From Mytilinidion resinicola (Eukaryota > Ascomycota > Dothideomycetes > Mytilinidiales > Mytilinidiaceae), in NCBI RefSeq assembly GCF_010093595.1, contig NW_022985438.1:2972786-3036785 (forward strand): a stretch of DNA of 64,000 nt, given 5' to 3'. The notes under the pieces are model-generated. The model did no database searches, was not told the DNA's origin, and worked only from the letters and a program-made list of their open reading frames with translations. Every line of letters begins with the position of its first letter. The first letter of the stretch is position 1. The translations under genes and the position numbers were made by a program. Below are positions 12,059-21,982 of this stretch, piece after piece.

Positions 12059-13537
12059 ATGGTTAAAGTCACACTTTCACTTTTGGCCCTGCTGGGCGTT
12101 GCCGTTGCCAACCCCGTCGCTGGAGGTGTAGGTTATTCGTTCCCAGAAGGAGGTTACCCAACTGGAGGATGGCCCACCACCCCGTGTGAGTCTTCGGAGA
12201 CACCAACGCCGACTCCATCGTCCATCTACACTCCGACTCCAACTCCCTCGTCTACTCCATGCGAGAGCGAGACACCGACGCCTACCCCGTCTAGCTCCAC
12301 CCCCAGCTCGATCTACTACCCAACGTCGACTCCTTCCGAGACTCCTAGCAGCGTGTACACTCCTCCTCCACCTCCCCCGTACACGCCTCCTCCGTACACG
12401 CCTCCCCCATACACGGCTCCTTGCAACGAGACTTCCACCTCGGTCTACTACCCGACTTCATCCCCGTCTTCCATCTACACTCCTCCTCCCCCTCCCCCAC
12501 CACCAAGCTCGACCTACTACCCTACTTCGGTCTACACTCCTCCCCCACCGCCACTCTCGACCTACTATCCTACTTCGGTCTACACTCCTCCCCCACCACC
12601 ACTTTCGACCTACTCCCCCACTTCAGTCTACACGCCTCCTCCACCACCGTATGTCAACTCCAGCAGTGTGTACACTCCCCCTCCACCACCAATCTCGACC
12701 TTGTACCCTACCTCGGTCTATACTCCTCCCCCACCACCCCCGGCAACCACCCCTGTGTACACTCCTCCCCCGCCGCCAGAGACGGTCTACACCACGATCA
12801 CCAGCGTCACTACCGTGACTGTTCCTTGCACTGCCGTCATCACGATCACTTCGTCTGGCACAGTGTACACATCTACGATCACCACCGTCACTACCAGCGT
12901 CTACACCACGGTCTGCCCGACCAGCTACCCGGCTCCTCCAGCGACCACGCTCGTCCCGATCGTTCCCCCACTCAGCCCGGTCGCTCCCCCGTCCACATAC
13001 GCACCGGTGCCTCCTCCTGTGTCCACTCCCGTAGTCGTGGTTCCTCCTCCCGCGTCCACTCCCGTAGTCGTGGTTCCTCCTCCCGCGTCCACCCCCGTAG
13101 TCGTGGTTCCTCCTCCNNNNNNNNNNNNNNNNNNNNNNNNNNNNNNNNNNNNNNNNNNNNNNNNNNNNNNNCCCGTAGTCGTGGTTCCTCCTCCCGCGTC
13201 CACCCCCGTAGTCGTGGTTCCTCCTCCTGCGTCCACCCCCATAGTCGTGGTTCCTCCTCCAGCATCCACTCCCTCAGTTGTGGTTCCTCCCCCATCCACC
13301 TACGCACCGGTTCCTCCCCCCGCGTCGACTCCCGTGGTTGTGGTTCCTCCCCCTGCGTCTTCTCCCTCCACCTACGTCGCCCCGACCTACGTCCCGTCGG
13401 CGTCGATCCCCGTCTACTCGAGCCCATCTCCCAGTGTCCCGGCTCCTAGCCAGTTCACTGGAGCTGCCAACGCCAAGGCCACCCCTGCCGCCGCTGCTTT
13501 CTTCGCCGGCGCCATGGCCCTTGCCGCGCTCGTCTAA
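12059..13537 (+). CDS. GPI-anchored Pro/Thr/Ser-rich cell-wall protein
   Basis: Single exon, 492 codons including 19 unread codons across an assembly gap. An N-terminal signal peptide (MVKVTLSLLALLGVAVANP) precedes about 210 residues of SVYTPPPPP and STYYPTS repeats. A Thr/Val-rich segment follows (TVYTTITSVTTVTVP near residue 245), with two Cys. From about residue 320 there is an 11-residue tandem repeat VPPPASTPVVV encoded by a 33-bp unit. The C-terminus (GAANAKATPAAAAFFAGAMA and a hydrophobic end) fits a GPI-anchor signal. Likely a highly O-glycosylated wall or surface protein. Repeat number is probably variable and is not resolved here. Confidence 0.85.
   Translation: MVKVTLSLLALLGVAVANPVAGGVGYSFPEGGYPTGGWPTTPCESSETPTPTPSSIYTPTPTPSSTPCESETPTPTPSSSTPSSIYYPTSTPSETPSSVYTPPPPPPYTPPPYTPPPYTAPCNETSTSVYYPTSSPSSIYTPPPPPPPPSSTYYPTSVYTPPPPPLSTYYPTSVYTPPPPPLSTYSPTSVYTPPPPPYVNSSSVYTPPPPPISTLYPTSVYTPPPPPPATTPVYTPPPPPETVYTTITSVTTVTVPCTAVITITSSGTVYTSTITTVTTSVYTTVCPTSYPAPPATTLVPIVPPLSPVAPPSTYAPVPPPVSTPVVVVPPPASTPVVVVPPPASTPVVVVPPXXXXXXXXXXXXXXXXXXXPVVVVPPPASTPVVVVPPPASTPIVVVPPPASTPSVVVPPPSTYAPVPPPASTPVVVVPPPASSPSTYVAPTYVPSASIPVYSSPSPSVPAPSQFTGAANAKATPAAAAFFAGAMALAALV
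13022..13260 (+). repeat. 33-bp coding tandem repeat with assembly gap
   Basis: The unit encodes VPPPASTPVVV. Units are nearly identical with a few synonymous changes (for example TCCACT/TCCACC, CCCGTA/CCCATA). The gap at 13117-13171 lies inside the array. Confidence 0.9.
13117..13171. other. Assembly gap of 55 N
   Basis: Run of N in the wall-protein repeat array. Its length keeps the reading frame (55 mod 3 equals 1, as needed) but does not fit a whole number of 33-bp units, which would need 10, 43 or 76 bases. Confidence 0.98.
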
Positions 13538-14866
13538 ACAATCAAAATACCCTTTTTAAACAACCCCTTTTCTTTGGAACTTTTGTACATTTTTTACACT
13601 TCTTACCCATGAAGCAACGACTATTAAAACCCTCACGGCCGACATGTATCGGCGGGTTACCTCTCATTTTCACGACAACTCATTAGCATGGGATACGGCT
13701 ATTAGACACTCCTTCAAAAAGGTCAGGATGGATGGGATTTGGGAAACTGGGATTAGGACGGCCTAGGAAGGCGATGGGGAATCCGCCGTGTTTGTTAATT
13801 AGGATGATTCCAAGGGGATATAAGTTCTAGCGATAATCTCGTGAAATTAGATTAGTGCAACAATGATAAGTCAGTAATGTCCCGACCTGTTCAATCGTTT
13901 CTGTGGATGTGTGGTACTTGGTATGTGATACTTGGTACCTATTTGCGTGTGCGAAGCAATTCTCGACTTGAGCTGTGATGTCTGTGGGTCATGTGCACCT
14001 CACGTGACTTGAATGGTTCTTCGGACCCCCAACAGGATAGATTAAAGGTCGGGAATAAGCAGTAGAAAGGAAGAACAGTGGTCGTGGAAATGAAGATGTT
14101 CTTTTCGGATAATCAAGTTGAGAATAGAGTTGGTCGTCACAGAGAAGCAACTGAGCAGCGGTGACACAACCTCACGAGCCCCAACTCTTCCCCGGTTTCC
14201 ATCATCCATCAACCACGAATTATAGCAGATTCTGATAAAAAAATCTCACCTCGACCACTGAAAAGAGCCCTCTGTCGAAATCAGGTCTCGAGGAAACCGG
14301 CGCGGCCTCCCGTCCCCAACCCATCCTCAGCCGATTTCCCAGGATCAGTCACACCACCGTGCTGCAATCACCCCACCAACCCGGTTCGCACCACCTCGCC
14401 TCCCAACTTCCTCCTCGCACGATGCGCTTAAGCTCGCTCGGATGGTGCCGAATTGGAAGCGAGCTGGCTGCCTCCAGCATCTGGCCAATCCAGCCGTCGA
14501 AAATGTCACGATATGACCTGACGAGGACCTGCGCAGCCCCTTCTGGTGGGGAAGCGCACTGCCTTTTGCGGTAAAGACGGGGTAGTGTCACGCAACTCAC
14601 GAACTGAATTCGGTGTCGAGGCTCGGGGTTGGCCGGTAGGTAGCTGAGACTCATGTTTTCGAAATTATTATATAGAGGTAGTCGTTTCTCTTGGACGGCT
14701 TCATTCCATACACACAGCCATCACTACAAGCGCATCCACCAAGCAGCTGCAATTCATCGGTTTCGCATTCCACAAAATCATCGCATCGACCTCGCTAGAT
14801 TCGGCTATTTGCATACAAAGTCCAATCTCAACTCCACCATCTTCGCTCCGAATCACATATCCAGAC
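13538..14866. other. Intergenic, no gene seen
   Basis: 3' UTR of the wall-protein gene, then mixed sequence with only short open frames. Bases after 14690 are the likely promoter and leader of the small gene at 14867. Confidence 0.5.
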
Positions 14867-15124
14867 ATGCCTGCCGCAGCTAAATCGTTCTGGCCCGCCT
14901 TTGCCGCTTTCATGGGTACGTTGGTCAATTCCCTACTATGGATTGCAATTCATCTAACTGACTTGTCTATCATAGCTGTTGCTGGTACCTACACAACCAC
15001 AGTCGCCCGAGGCGAGGGCAAAGCAATGGATAGTGCTTCCACACGATACGAGAAAAGCAGATCCGCCTATCTAAGAGGAGTCACTGGCGGAGCGGATCTT
15101 GAGCCTCAAAAGCAGGCCTCATAG
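14867..15124 (+). CDS. Very small membrane protein, 65 aa
   Basis: CDS join(14867..14915,14976..15124). The spliced product starts MPAAAKSFWPAFAAFMAVAG, giving a hydrophobic segment at about residues 8-22, and ends in a basic, polar tail (RYEKSRSAYLRGVTGG). The size, early hydrophobic segment and FWP motif recall small subunits of mitochondrial inner-membrane complexes, but I cannot assign one. The 60-bp intron has a GTACGT donor, CTAAC branch site and CATAG acceptor. It is stop-free and a multiple of three, so an unspliced message would also be in frame. Confidence 0.6.
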   Translation: MPAAAKSFWPAFAAFMGTLVNSLLWIAIHLTDLSIIAVAGTYTTTVARGEGKAMDSASTRYEKSRSAYLRGVTGGADLEPQKQAS

Positions 15125-15585
15125 GAGCGTGTTTTGTTGGATTCATTAAAGGGAGTTTATACCATGGCTAGGACAGTCGGGCGTTTTGGAGGCATCTGGG
15201 AAGTGAATTCCTCACATGGCATCTGAAGCCTGTGTCTTCCTTTTGTGACTATTTAATATGATTTCAAACACTACTACTTTCTTCATCTCTCACGTGACGT
15301 GTGCTAAACGGGGTTCGGGAGAAGTTGAGCCGAAGAAACTTATCTCGACCTCACTCGGCTCCTCAATGGCCTCTACGGAAAGTTGGCGCTCTCAGCTGGC
15401 CAGAGACAGCGGTGGAGGCAGTAGAAGGCGTTTTGCAGTTAACGGAAAAGCCAGAAAAACAGGGTGATGGTGGGGGAGAGGCACTGTGGGAAAGGGAGTA
15501 AGCGTACGTGTCGACGGCGCCGAACAAGGAGGTGTTCCGTTGAACAGACTCAACACCCAAGCAATCCAGCTGGTCGATGGACGCT

Positions 15586-15846
15586 TCAGCCTGCCAGAGA
15601 GGGTCCATGGCAGGCAGGGCTGGCAGGCAGGGCGGGCAGGGCGGGCAAGCTGAGCCCAGGTTGACTGTTAGGCGCAAAACCGACGGGTGGCTGAATGCGG
15701 GCGTCAGGCACAAACCACTCATCAGCCGAGTAGTCGTGCTGCACGCTACAGACGTCAGCGAGATCGTACTTGTCGAAGGATTCGGATTGCGGGCTGGTCT
15801 TTGGGGACGCGATGCCCCAGTCGTCCGGGGTCCAGTTGAACGCCAT
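15586..15846 (-). CDS. Possible small hypothetical protein
   Basis: Open frame of 86 codons starting MAFNWTPDDWGIASPKTSPQ. It is acidic in the first half, then Pro/Ala-rich where the DNA is a GGCAGG-type simple repeat (15600-15655). The frame continues upstream to 16230. A second frame (15363-15722, containing MDPLWQAEASIDQLDCLGVE) could be a further exon. No domain recognised. Weak gene call based on composition only. Confidence 0.28.
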   Translation of the reverse strand: MAFNWTPDDWGIASPKTSPQSESFDKYDLADVCSVQHDYSADEWFVPDARIQPPVGFAPNSQPGLSLPALPALPASPACHGPSLAG

Positions 15847-16239
15847 GCTGATAAGCGTCGCCAGGGAAGGCTGAAAGGGAGTCACCGAGTGCGCGGGTGA
15901 GTCAAGGGATGAAGAAGGAGCTAGCATCGAGGCTGGGTGTTGTGGTGCGGGCCATTGCGGCTCGAGCGCGCTGTTGCATGTTGATATATACCTCGATTCA
16001 GTGCACTGCCGGGACAGGCGCCATGGGTGTTCGGTCGTGTTCGGTGGGCATACAAGTGGAGGGTGCGAGGGCCTGATCTCACGATTTTGCGTGCCAGATT
16101 GACGCCAACTTCCTTGCATCTGATGGACGAGACGAGTCTCGACTATTGTAGGGAACCGCACCCGACCGACTACGCGGCCGTCTTTCGTGGAAAAGGATTT
16201 ATCGTGAGGCCCGGCCGATGAGAGAAACACCTTGATGAA

Positions 16240-16583
16240 TTACAGCAGCATAGAGCTACCATGGCCTGACAATCGTTCCGTGGCTGCAAGCCGCTGCATT
16301 AAGGCCAGCACTGGCACCTCCCGAAAGTATTGAGGCGTTGAGATTGTCACGTCGTCCACCACCATCCGAGAATCCCAAGCCCCCGATCGGCGATCGGGAG
16401 GGAGAAGAAGCCAAAAATCGCCGAGATCTAGGTTATACAAGAACCCTAACTGCCAATCAATTAGCAACTAGGTTGTGTCAGCGCTTTGCCCTCGTAGCCG
16501 ATTGGGAGCGTGTACAACCAAAATTTCGCTGATTTTGGGCGTGTTTGTACTACCCCTGTTCGTCGAGACGCGAAATTACCCAA
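16240..16583. other. Degenerate sequence with an imperfect palindrome
   Basis: An imperfect palindrome runs from GTACAACC near 16512 to GTTTGTAC near 16550 (inner arms AAAAT/ATTTT). It may be the end of an old transposon inserted next to the truncated dienelactone-hydrolase fragment. No gene seen. Confidence 0.35.
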
Positions 16584-16800
16584 TTAAGCCCCTAATCGGC
16601 CATGTTTAGAGCGAATTAACGAGATCCAAATCTCGCTGGCGAGGCCCGTGGTGTGGGTTTTGATGCCGCCGAGGGTGGTGTAGGTGCCGAGTTGGGTGTA
16701 GGGGCCTGAGATGACGGGCGGTGGTAGCAGGCGGTGTTGGGGCTGGATATGGGCGTGGTTTTTCAAGGTGGCTTCGGATAGACTATGGTGGTACTCGAGA
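16584..16800 (-). pseudogene. Truncated dienelactone-hydrolase-like N-terminus
   Basis: The minus strand encodes SEATLKNHAHIQPQHRL, then LPPPVISGPYTQLGTYTTLG and GIKTHTTGLASE, which resembles the N-terminus of fungal dienelactone hydrolases (pattern CCxxPPVxxxYxxKGxYxxxGGxKTYVTGP). The match stops abruptly near 16632, where sequence unlike the family begins, and the rest of the enzyme, including the nucleophile region, is absent. The expected Cys pair is replaced. Remnant, probably broken by an insertion or deletion. Family call inferred from this short match. Confidence 0.45.
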
Positions 16801-16982
16801 TGGAGATACTTAGGACCGAAGAGGGAGTTGATGGATGGTTTGCAGGTTCGACTGAAGAGGACAGTAGATTTAAGATGCCTATGAGTAGCGTATTAGACGT
16901 ATTGAGGCATGCATGGCTCGTACGTTGCAGTGTCAGATGTGGTAGGTAGTTATCCGGGGTATCTTTTGTCAGCAGCAGGGGA

Positions 16983-17108
16983 TTAACGTACCCACCCTCC
17001 TGAACGGACTGAACACTATCGTGCAGGACAGGGGTGGTTTACAGTGTGAAACCCCTGGTTTCGTGCACGATGGTGTTCTGTCCGTTCAAGGGGGTAACTG
17101 TACGTTAA
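16983..17108. mobile_element. Foldback/MITE-like inverted repeat, 126 bp
   Basis: Ends are TTAACGTAC and GTACGTTAA. The arms match almost throughout: CTGAACGGACTGAACACTAT on the left pairs with the complement of ATGGTGTTCTGTCCGTTCAA on the right, and GTGCA/TGCAC and GGGGTGGTTT/AAACCCCT lie inside. The flanking TTAA could be a target duplication or part of the arm. No coding capacity. Likely a non-autonomous DNA element or foldback remnant. Confidence 0.65.
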
Positions 17109-18242
17109 AGCACAGACCAACACATGGGTTTTCGCTAATCGGGTTTCGCTAATCAACTCTTCCCATTGACTTTAACCCTTGTACCGAGCAGCCGAGATGA
17201 AAACACTCCCTAGCAGTTCCACCCACCAAAGGTACGCCAGATTCCATGGTATAACCACTATAGCCACTACAAAGTCAGAACCTAGACTGGGCAGACCCCG
17301 CATCCGCTTGCGTCTCAAGGAAATGGCCGGTTAGCGCCAACGTGCTCGTTGCTGGCAGTGAATGCGACGAGATAACGTCGCTCACTGGAAGCGAGAATCA
17401 CCCGCTACCGAGGATTCGAGGGCCGAGCAGCTAGTCCAAATTCTTCTAAGCGTGACTAAATCTGCTCGCGACACACTCCGCTCATTCACGACCACTAACA
17501 TGTCGAGAACTTCCTCAGCCTCCCCAGCGAACCCCGCAACAACATATACAGAAAAAGCTCGTCATATCGTTCACCTAATGTTCCAGGGGTATGAACGTTA
17601 TAGCGTGTGTGAACGTTACATCGCATGTCACTGTCCGCCAAATATTAGAACGGTAACCGGAAGGTTGACCGGTATAGCGTATATTAGCGGTAGATGGCAT
17701 AAACGTTATAACGAGCTTTTTCTGTATGAGCAACTGTTAGTGCTTCAAGAACTCAGTTGACTTAGGCACTTCCCATGCAGCGAGCCTAGTCAGGATAGCG
17801 ACAGACTACGTATGCAATCTTCTGATGAGGAACAGACCACCGCAGCCTTCGTCTGCCCTTATTCTTCATTCTCTTTCACGGCCCTTCGTGCAGTAGCAGA
17901 TCACAGCACAGTCTGGCATAAAATGCGGGCACCGAAAAGATCCATCTAGAGCCTAATTAGACGCACTTAGAATACTCTCGGATCTAGGATAGCTGCCGCA
18001 GTCAGCGCGAAATATTCACTTGTAAAAATCTCACTTGCCCGCCGGCGGATCTAAGCTCCCCGTAATCTATTTCCCTTCGCCGTCTCTGCTTAACACCTGC
18101 CGCATCGGAGCAACGCTCGCCGTTAGAAGAGGCGTTCGTAAGTTGCGATCTCACTTACATGCGGGCGGAGTCAAGCTCCCGGCTATGCAAAGAGGCCCCT
18201 GCCTAGACGATGGCATACCACGGCCTCTAACAGCTGCAGTCG
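17109..18242. other. Degenerate gene-poor sequence
   Basis: Contains TTCGCTAATC repeated twice near 17132-17155. One 132-codon frame (17362-17760) is not recognised. A diverged direct repeat of about 33 bp sits at 18030-18062 and 18149-18181 (CTCACTT...GCTCCC). The upstream part of the APH pseudogene may start here, but I cannot trace it. Confidence 0.4.
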
Positions 18243-18970
18243 CCTGTCCGGATTCCAGAAGTCTACTACACCTGCCAATATAATTATGTGCATTACATCG
18301 CTATAGAGTACATCCCTGGCTAGACAATGGGCCAATTGGTGAAGGAACACCCCACTCGGAAACAGGACATCTGCAACCTGGTTGCATTTGGTCTTCAGGA
18401 GCTCCTACGTATCCCTGTACCCCAAGATTCTCGCCCGGCCGCAATTGACGGAGTGCCAATTCAGCATTGTCTCTTTGATGATCACATGGCTCCACTGGAA
18501 AACCAGAATATCTCCGAGCTAGATACACCTAAACGAGGTGACTTGGTCTCCTGTGTTTGCCCCTTCATATGACTAAAGGTGCGCTGGAAAATTAGTGGAT
18601 CCGCATTACTAGACAGTCGACACCGGCCAAGAACTTCGCCCATGAGCCTATGGTCTTCTGTTATAGCGATCCATGGCCCGAGAATTTCATCCTTGATCTG
18701 GACCGAAATCTTGTTACCATTATCGACTTCGCCGTCGCCAGCATCCTCCCATCTAGCTTCGCGAAACATGCCCTCTCGGCAAGGAAGATTGATGCGAATT
18801 TGGACGACTTGGTAAATGTCCCTATCACCAATGGGGTTGATAATTTGGAGGCGCTGTGTTGTGCTGGAGCCCTTATAGTGCAGTCAGCGAGCTCGTTCGC
18901 GCCATGTAGTCGACGAATTCTCGGCAGACCAAAACCACCTAGGTACCAATTACTATCCCCCGTCTCTTGA
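18243..18970 (+). pseudogene. APH-family (aminoglycoside phosphotransferase-like) kinase pseudogene
   Basis: Recognisable segments in order: PVRIPEVYY, YIAIEYIPG, MGQLVKEHP, VAFGLQELLRIPVPQDSRP, then FAHEPMVFCYSDPWPENFIL, VTIIDFAVASILPSS. These match the fungal APH/choline-kinase-like superfamily. Two in-frame TAG codons interrupt it, at 18321-18323 (between YIPG and TMGQL) and after ALEN at about 18594. The catalytic-loop HSD has become YSD. A probable ancestral intron runs from about 18538 to 18575. The gene also lacks a clear N-lobe start. All three lesions are CAx to TAx type changes. Non-functional. Confidence 0.8.
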
Positions 18971-19800
18971 TTCGTAAGCGAGTCTAAAACATAATTTGTG
19001 GGAATGAGAAAGTCCCAGCAAATCTCGAACCAAGTGTGTAAAGCATGTGTTCTAACAAATGTACAAATGCTAGGAGTCTTGCTTTAACCACAGAGTCCGT
19101 TCAGATCTTGCCTCTTTATTGCCCCCAAACACCACAGCTCCTGAATCAAGAGGCGCTGAGGACTGCGTCTTAGCGAGCTGAACTACTTCGAAGTTCTTCC
19201 AATCCAGCTTTCTCACTTTCCATAATCAAGTGGCCGAAGAGGCCCTAGAGGCTATCGCTAAATCCGAATAGTGCTATTCCTTGCAACGCGATAAAAGTGC
19301 ATGACAAGACCAACCTCCAGCATGGCGGAGTCAAAGCGAGTGGCTGGGACATATTCAAACGGCACGTGGGCACGGAGGAGTTTTTCCAGACGAAGACTGT
19401 GACGGACTAAGACTTATTGTAAAGACGGACTGTCACAATACGGAAGAACGTCATCAAGATATAAGATGAAACCTTAACGTTGCGAATACCTAAAGCTCCA
19501 ATAACCACCATCCAAGACTGAGGCCGTGTCTCCTTCTAATGTCTTATGTACAGGGACAGATCATAAGCAAGGTCTGGCATAAAATTGTGACGAGCGGACA
19601 CTGAAAGACCTCATTCATTGTTTTTTGGGGGTTTGCAAGAGGATAATGAATGGATTAGAGAGTACTAGACCAAGTTGACGAATACAGACAAGCACAAATC
19701 AAGACAAGCGCGAGTCGAGGAAGGTGGATCGAGACACTGATGAGGAAAGAGAAATATTCAATCCAACGTCAAAATCATACCATCAATGATACTCCTCCAG
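18971..19800. other. Degenerate gene-poor sequence
   Basis: No supportable gene. A tRNA-like D-loop string (minus strand near 19165-19190) was considered but no cloverleaf could be completed. Confidence 0.4.
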
Positions 19801-20537
19801 CTAAGCCAACGAAGCAATAAAATCCGCCGCCTCCTGGGCATGATTCGGCACCTCATTCGAATGCACATCATCGTCCAACCCACTCGCACAAAACGGATCC
19901 CCATCATCGCAGTAACTCCTCAACACAGCGGCATACGTATTCAACAGTGCCAGGCTATATACGTCACCACTTCTTGTAAAGATCCCGTTCTTGGTCGAAG
20001 TGCCGACGTCATACGACTGACCCGTGCTATAAGTTGGGTCTCCAAAGACGACCACACCGGCGACTATTTATACGTTAGCATCACAATCTTGAAACACTAG
20101 AGGGGAATTAGCGTACTATTCTTCCGATACGCCTCCTCCAACGGACCCGGCTTCGCCACCCCTCCCGCCAACACATCCGTCATAACATTCCCCCCTTGAC
20201 TATACCCAACCAGCACTATCCTCGCATGAGGACACGTAGCCACATAGCTATGAGTTTTATTGATCGTATCCGTGATCCCATCGGCCACAGACTCGGGATA
20301 CAAGTCCGCGCAGCAAATCGCAGCAGGATAGTCGACAGCCACGCTATCAGACCCCGGCACCATGTTCTCGATGAGCGTAGCGACCTGTCCCGATCTCCCC
20401 TCGCCGGGAGCCTCGTTCGAGCCGCGCGCGACGATGATGTGGAAGCCCGTGGCACAGCTCTGGCGGGGATGGAGGGGAAGGGCGGACGTGAAGGCGACCA
20501 GGGCGGCGGTGGCTAGTGGGAGGGAAAGGTGAACCAT
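19801..20537 (-). CDS. Secreted cutinase/acetylxylan esterase (CE5 family)
   Basis: CDS complement(join(19801..20063,20117..20537)), 227 aa. A signal peptide (MVHLSLPLATAALVAFTSAL) is followed by a likely Kex2-type site HPRQ. The CE5 alpha/beta-hydrolase follows: CATGFHIIVARGSNE, the nucleophile elbow GYSQGG (Ser113), VVVFGDPTY near 148. The triad is completed by Asp196 (GDPFC) and His208; the 12-residue Asp-to-His spacing matches acetylxylan esterases better than classic cutinases. Six Cys in the expected positions (C28, C75/76, C102, C192, C199) suggest disulfides. Expected role: deacetylation of xylan or cutin-type esters outside the cell. The 53-bp intron (GTACGC donor, AAATAG acceptor) restores the IAGVVVFGDP strand. 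Confidence 0.93.
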
Positions 20538-21520
20538 GCTGCCGGTTGGCTGGCGACTCTGGCCGATAGAAAGCTCGTTGGGCTAGGACGCCCTCCATAG
20601 GACGTCGCCATCTTTATACAATTGTAAAGGACGGAAGCAAGGGAATATCGTTTCGGCGCCTCTTGCCGACGACTCGCTTATGCTGTGCTGTACGCGCCGC
20701 CGGGAGAAGCAATGCGGAGGGTGTGCGGTGCTGTAATAGGCAACCCACGGAGTCCGGGGAATGCATTTGGGGCTGGGTTGAGGCTTATTGGTATGTTGAG
20801 GGTGGGAAATGGCGAATGAATTGCGTTGATTGCTGGTGAAACGTGAGAAACGAGACAAGGGAACAGGGTCCTTCTAGGTTGGTTGGAATGTTCGTCCGGG
20901 AATTGTGGTAGATACTCTGGGTTTAACCTGAGGAGGTGTGGCATAGAGCATCAGGCTTGGAGGACGTGGAAGAGGGGCGAGTAGGTAGTGGTGGTCGTCT
21001 GATGGTAAGTGGACACGTGGTTGGGTAGTGGTGTTGTCTACGGAAAATAGACCTACTGTATGGAGTCTAGCGCTTCGCTCCCATTGGTAGAATGAATGTT
21101 GGAGATCGGCAGAAGAAGGTATGGTTGGCCGGTAGATGTCACAAGTTTGGCCATGCGTAGGTGCCTGAACGGGGTGAGCCGCTTAGGCGAAGCTACGATG
21201 TGCCTTTCGGCCTTCGTGGAGCTTACTGGATGTGGGTCGCTCCATATGATGGATTAGCGGAGCGGAGCATGCCTCGGCTTGGCCCAAGGTTTGATTTAAT
21301 TTGTGAAGTGCATGAGGTTTAGGCTAAATGGGAGAAGGAACGCAAGCTTGACAAATACTGGTATTGAGAAGGAAGGCGACTTTGAGAGAGCTGAGAAACT
21401 TGGAATGTATACCACCTCGGCTGAGTATTCTACGCCAATAGGGCGCCTTCAGCTCGCGTATGAATACAATGAAGGTTGTAAGGCCTATATGCGGGGACCG
21501 ATGCTATAAATGGAGACGAC
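20538..21520. other. Divergent promoter region, no gene seen
   Basis: Between the esterase and bHLH genes. Only short frames. An open frame at 21303-21509 ends just before the bHLH start and could be leader sequence. Confidence 0.45.
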
Positions 21521-21982
21521 ATGGTGTTGAGGATGAAATCATGGCCAGAGCCCAAGCGGGTACGAACGCGAGGGCGACCCAGGGTTAATCGAATCAAATC
21601 TGATCCCATTGCCGCCTCGAGCAATATTACCGACTCGCAACGCTTGCCGCACAACCAAGTTGAGCACAAGTATCGCGAGGGCATTAATGCTGAGCTTGAA
21701 CGCCTCCGGGGAACCGTGCCAACACTGCCGCAGCGCGATTCAAGTGATCTAAACGGCCCGCCGAGGCCCAGCAAGGCCACCGTCTTGGCCAATGCTATTG
21801 ACTACATTCAGTTCCTGGAAGCAGAGTGTGGACGGCTGACCGACGACAATGAGCGCCTTCGCGGCCCTGCACATTGCAGACCAAGACGAATCGAGCCCAG
21901 ACTAAGCTTCAGAGCGTTGGGGGAAGAAGAGCAAGCAAACTCAATGGACGACAGTCTGCCTTCCCGCGGCCTGACATGTTAA
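21521..21982 (+). CDS. bHLH transcription factor with AT-hook-like motif
   Basis: 153 aa in one exon. Near residue 16 there is a basic RTRGRPR string, the core of an AT-hook. Residues 43-100 form a basic helix-loop-helix: HNQVEHKYREGINAELERLR, a loop rich in Pro/Asp, then PSKATVLANAIDYIQFLEAE. The Tyr in HKYRE is the residue that marks the SREBP-type bHLH subclass, which binds both E-boxes and sterol-response elements. A short coiled extension (CGRLTDDNERL) follows, too short to be a full zipper. No membrane segment is present, unlike full SREBP. Small size may mean a missed upstream exon. Confidence 0.72.
   Translation: MVLRMKSWPEPKRVRTRGRPRVNRIKSDPIAASSNITDSQRLPHNQVEHKYREGINAELERLRGTVPTLPQRDSSDLNGPPRPSKATVLANAIDYIQFLEAECGRLTDDNERLRGPAHCRPRRIEPRLSFRALGEEEQANSMDDSLPSRGLTC

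Noticed and set aside
12421..13449. 342-codon open frame in another frame of the wall-protein gene, and minus-strand frames across the same repeats
   Set aside because: They stay open only because the repeat unit is a multiple of three; composition (HSRSRGSSS type) is not protein-like and there is no start signal.
17362..17760. 132-codon plus-strand frame
   Set aside because: The first part looks weakly like a transposase helix-turn-helix, but there is no supporting motif and the DNA has internal ACGTTATA-type repeats.
19130..19200. tRNA-like sequence on the minus strand (TTCAGCTCGCTAAG)
   Set aside because: Could not form a full cloverleaf or find a matching T-arm with GGTTCGA; not enough to call a tRNA.
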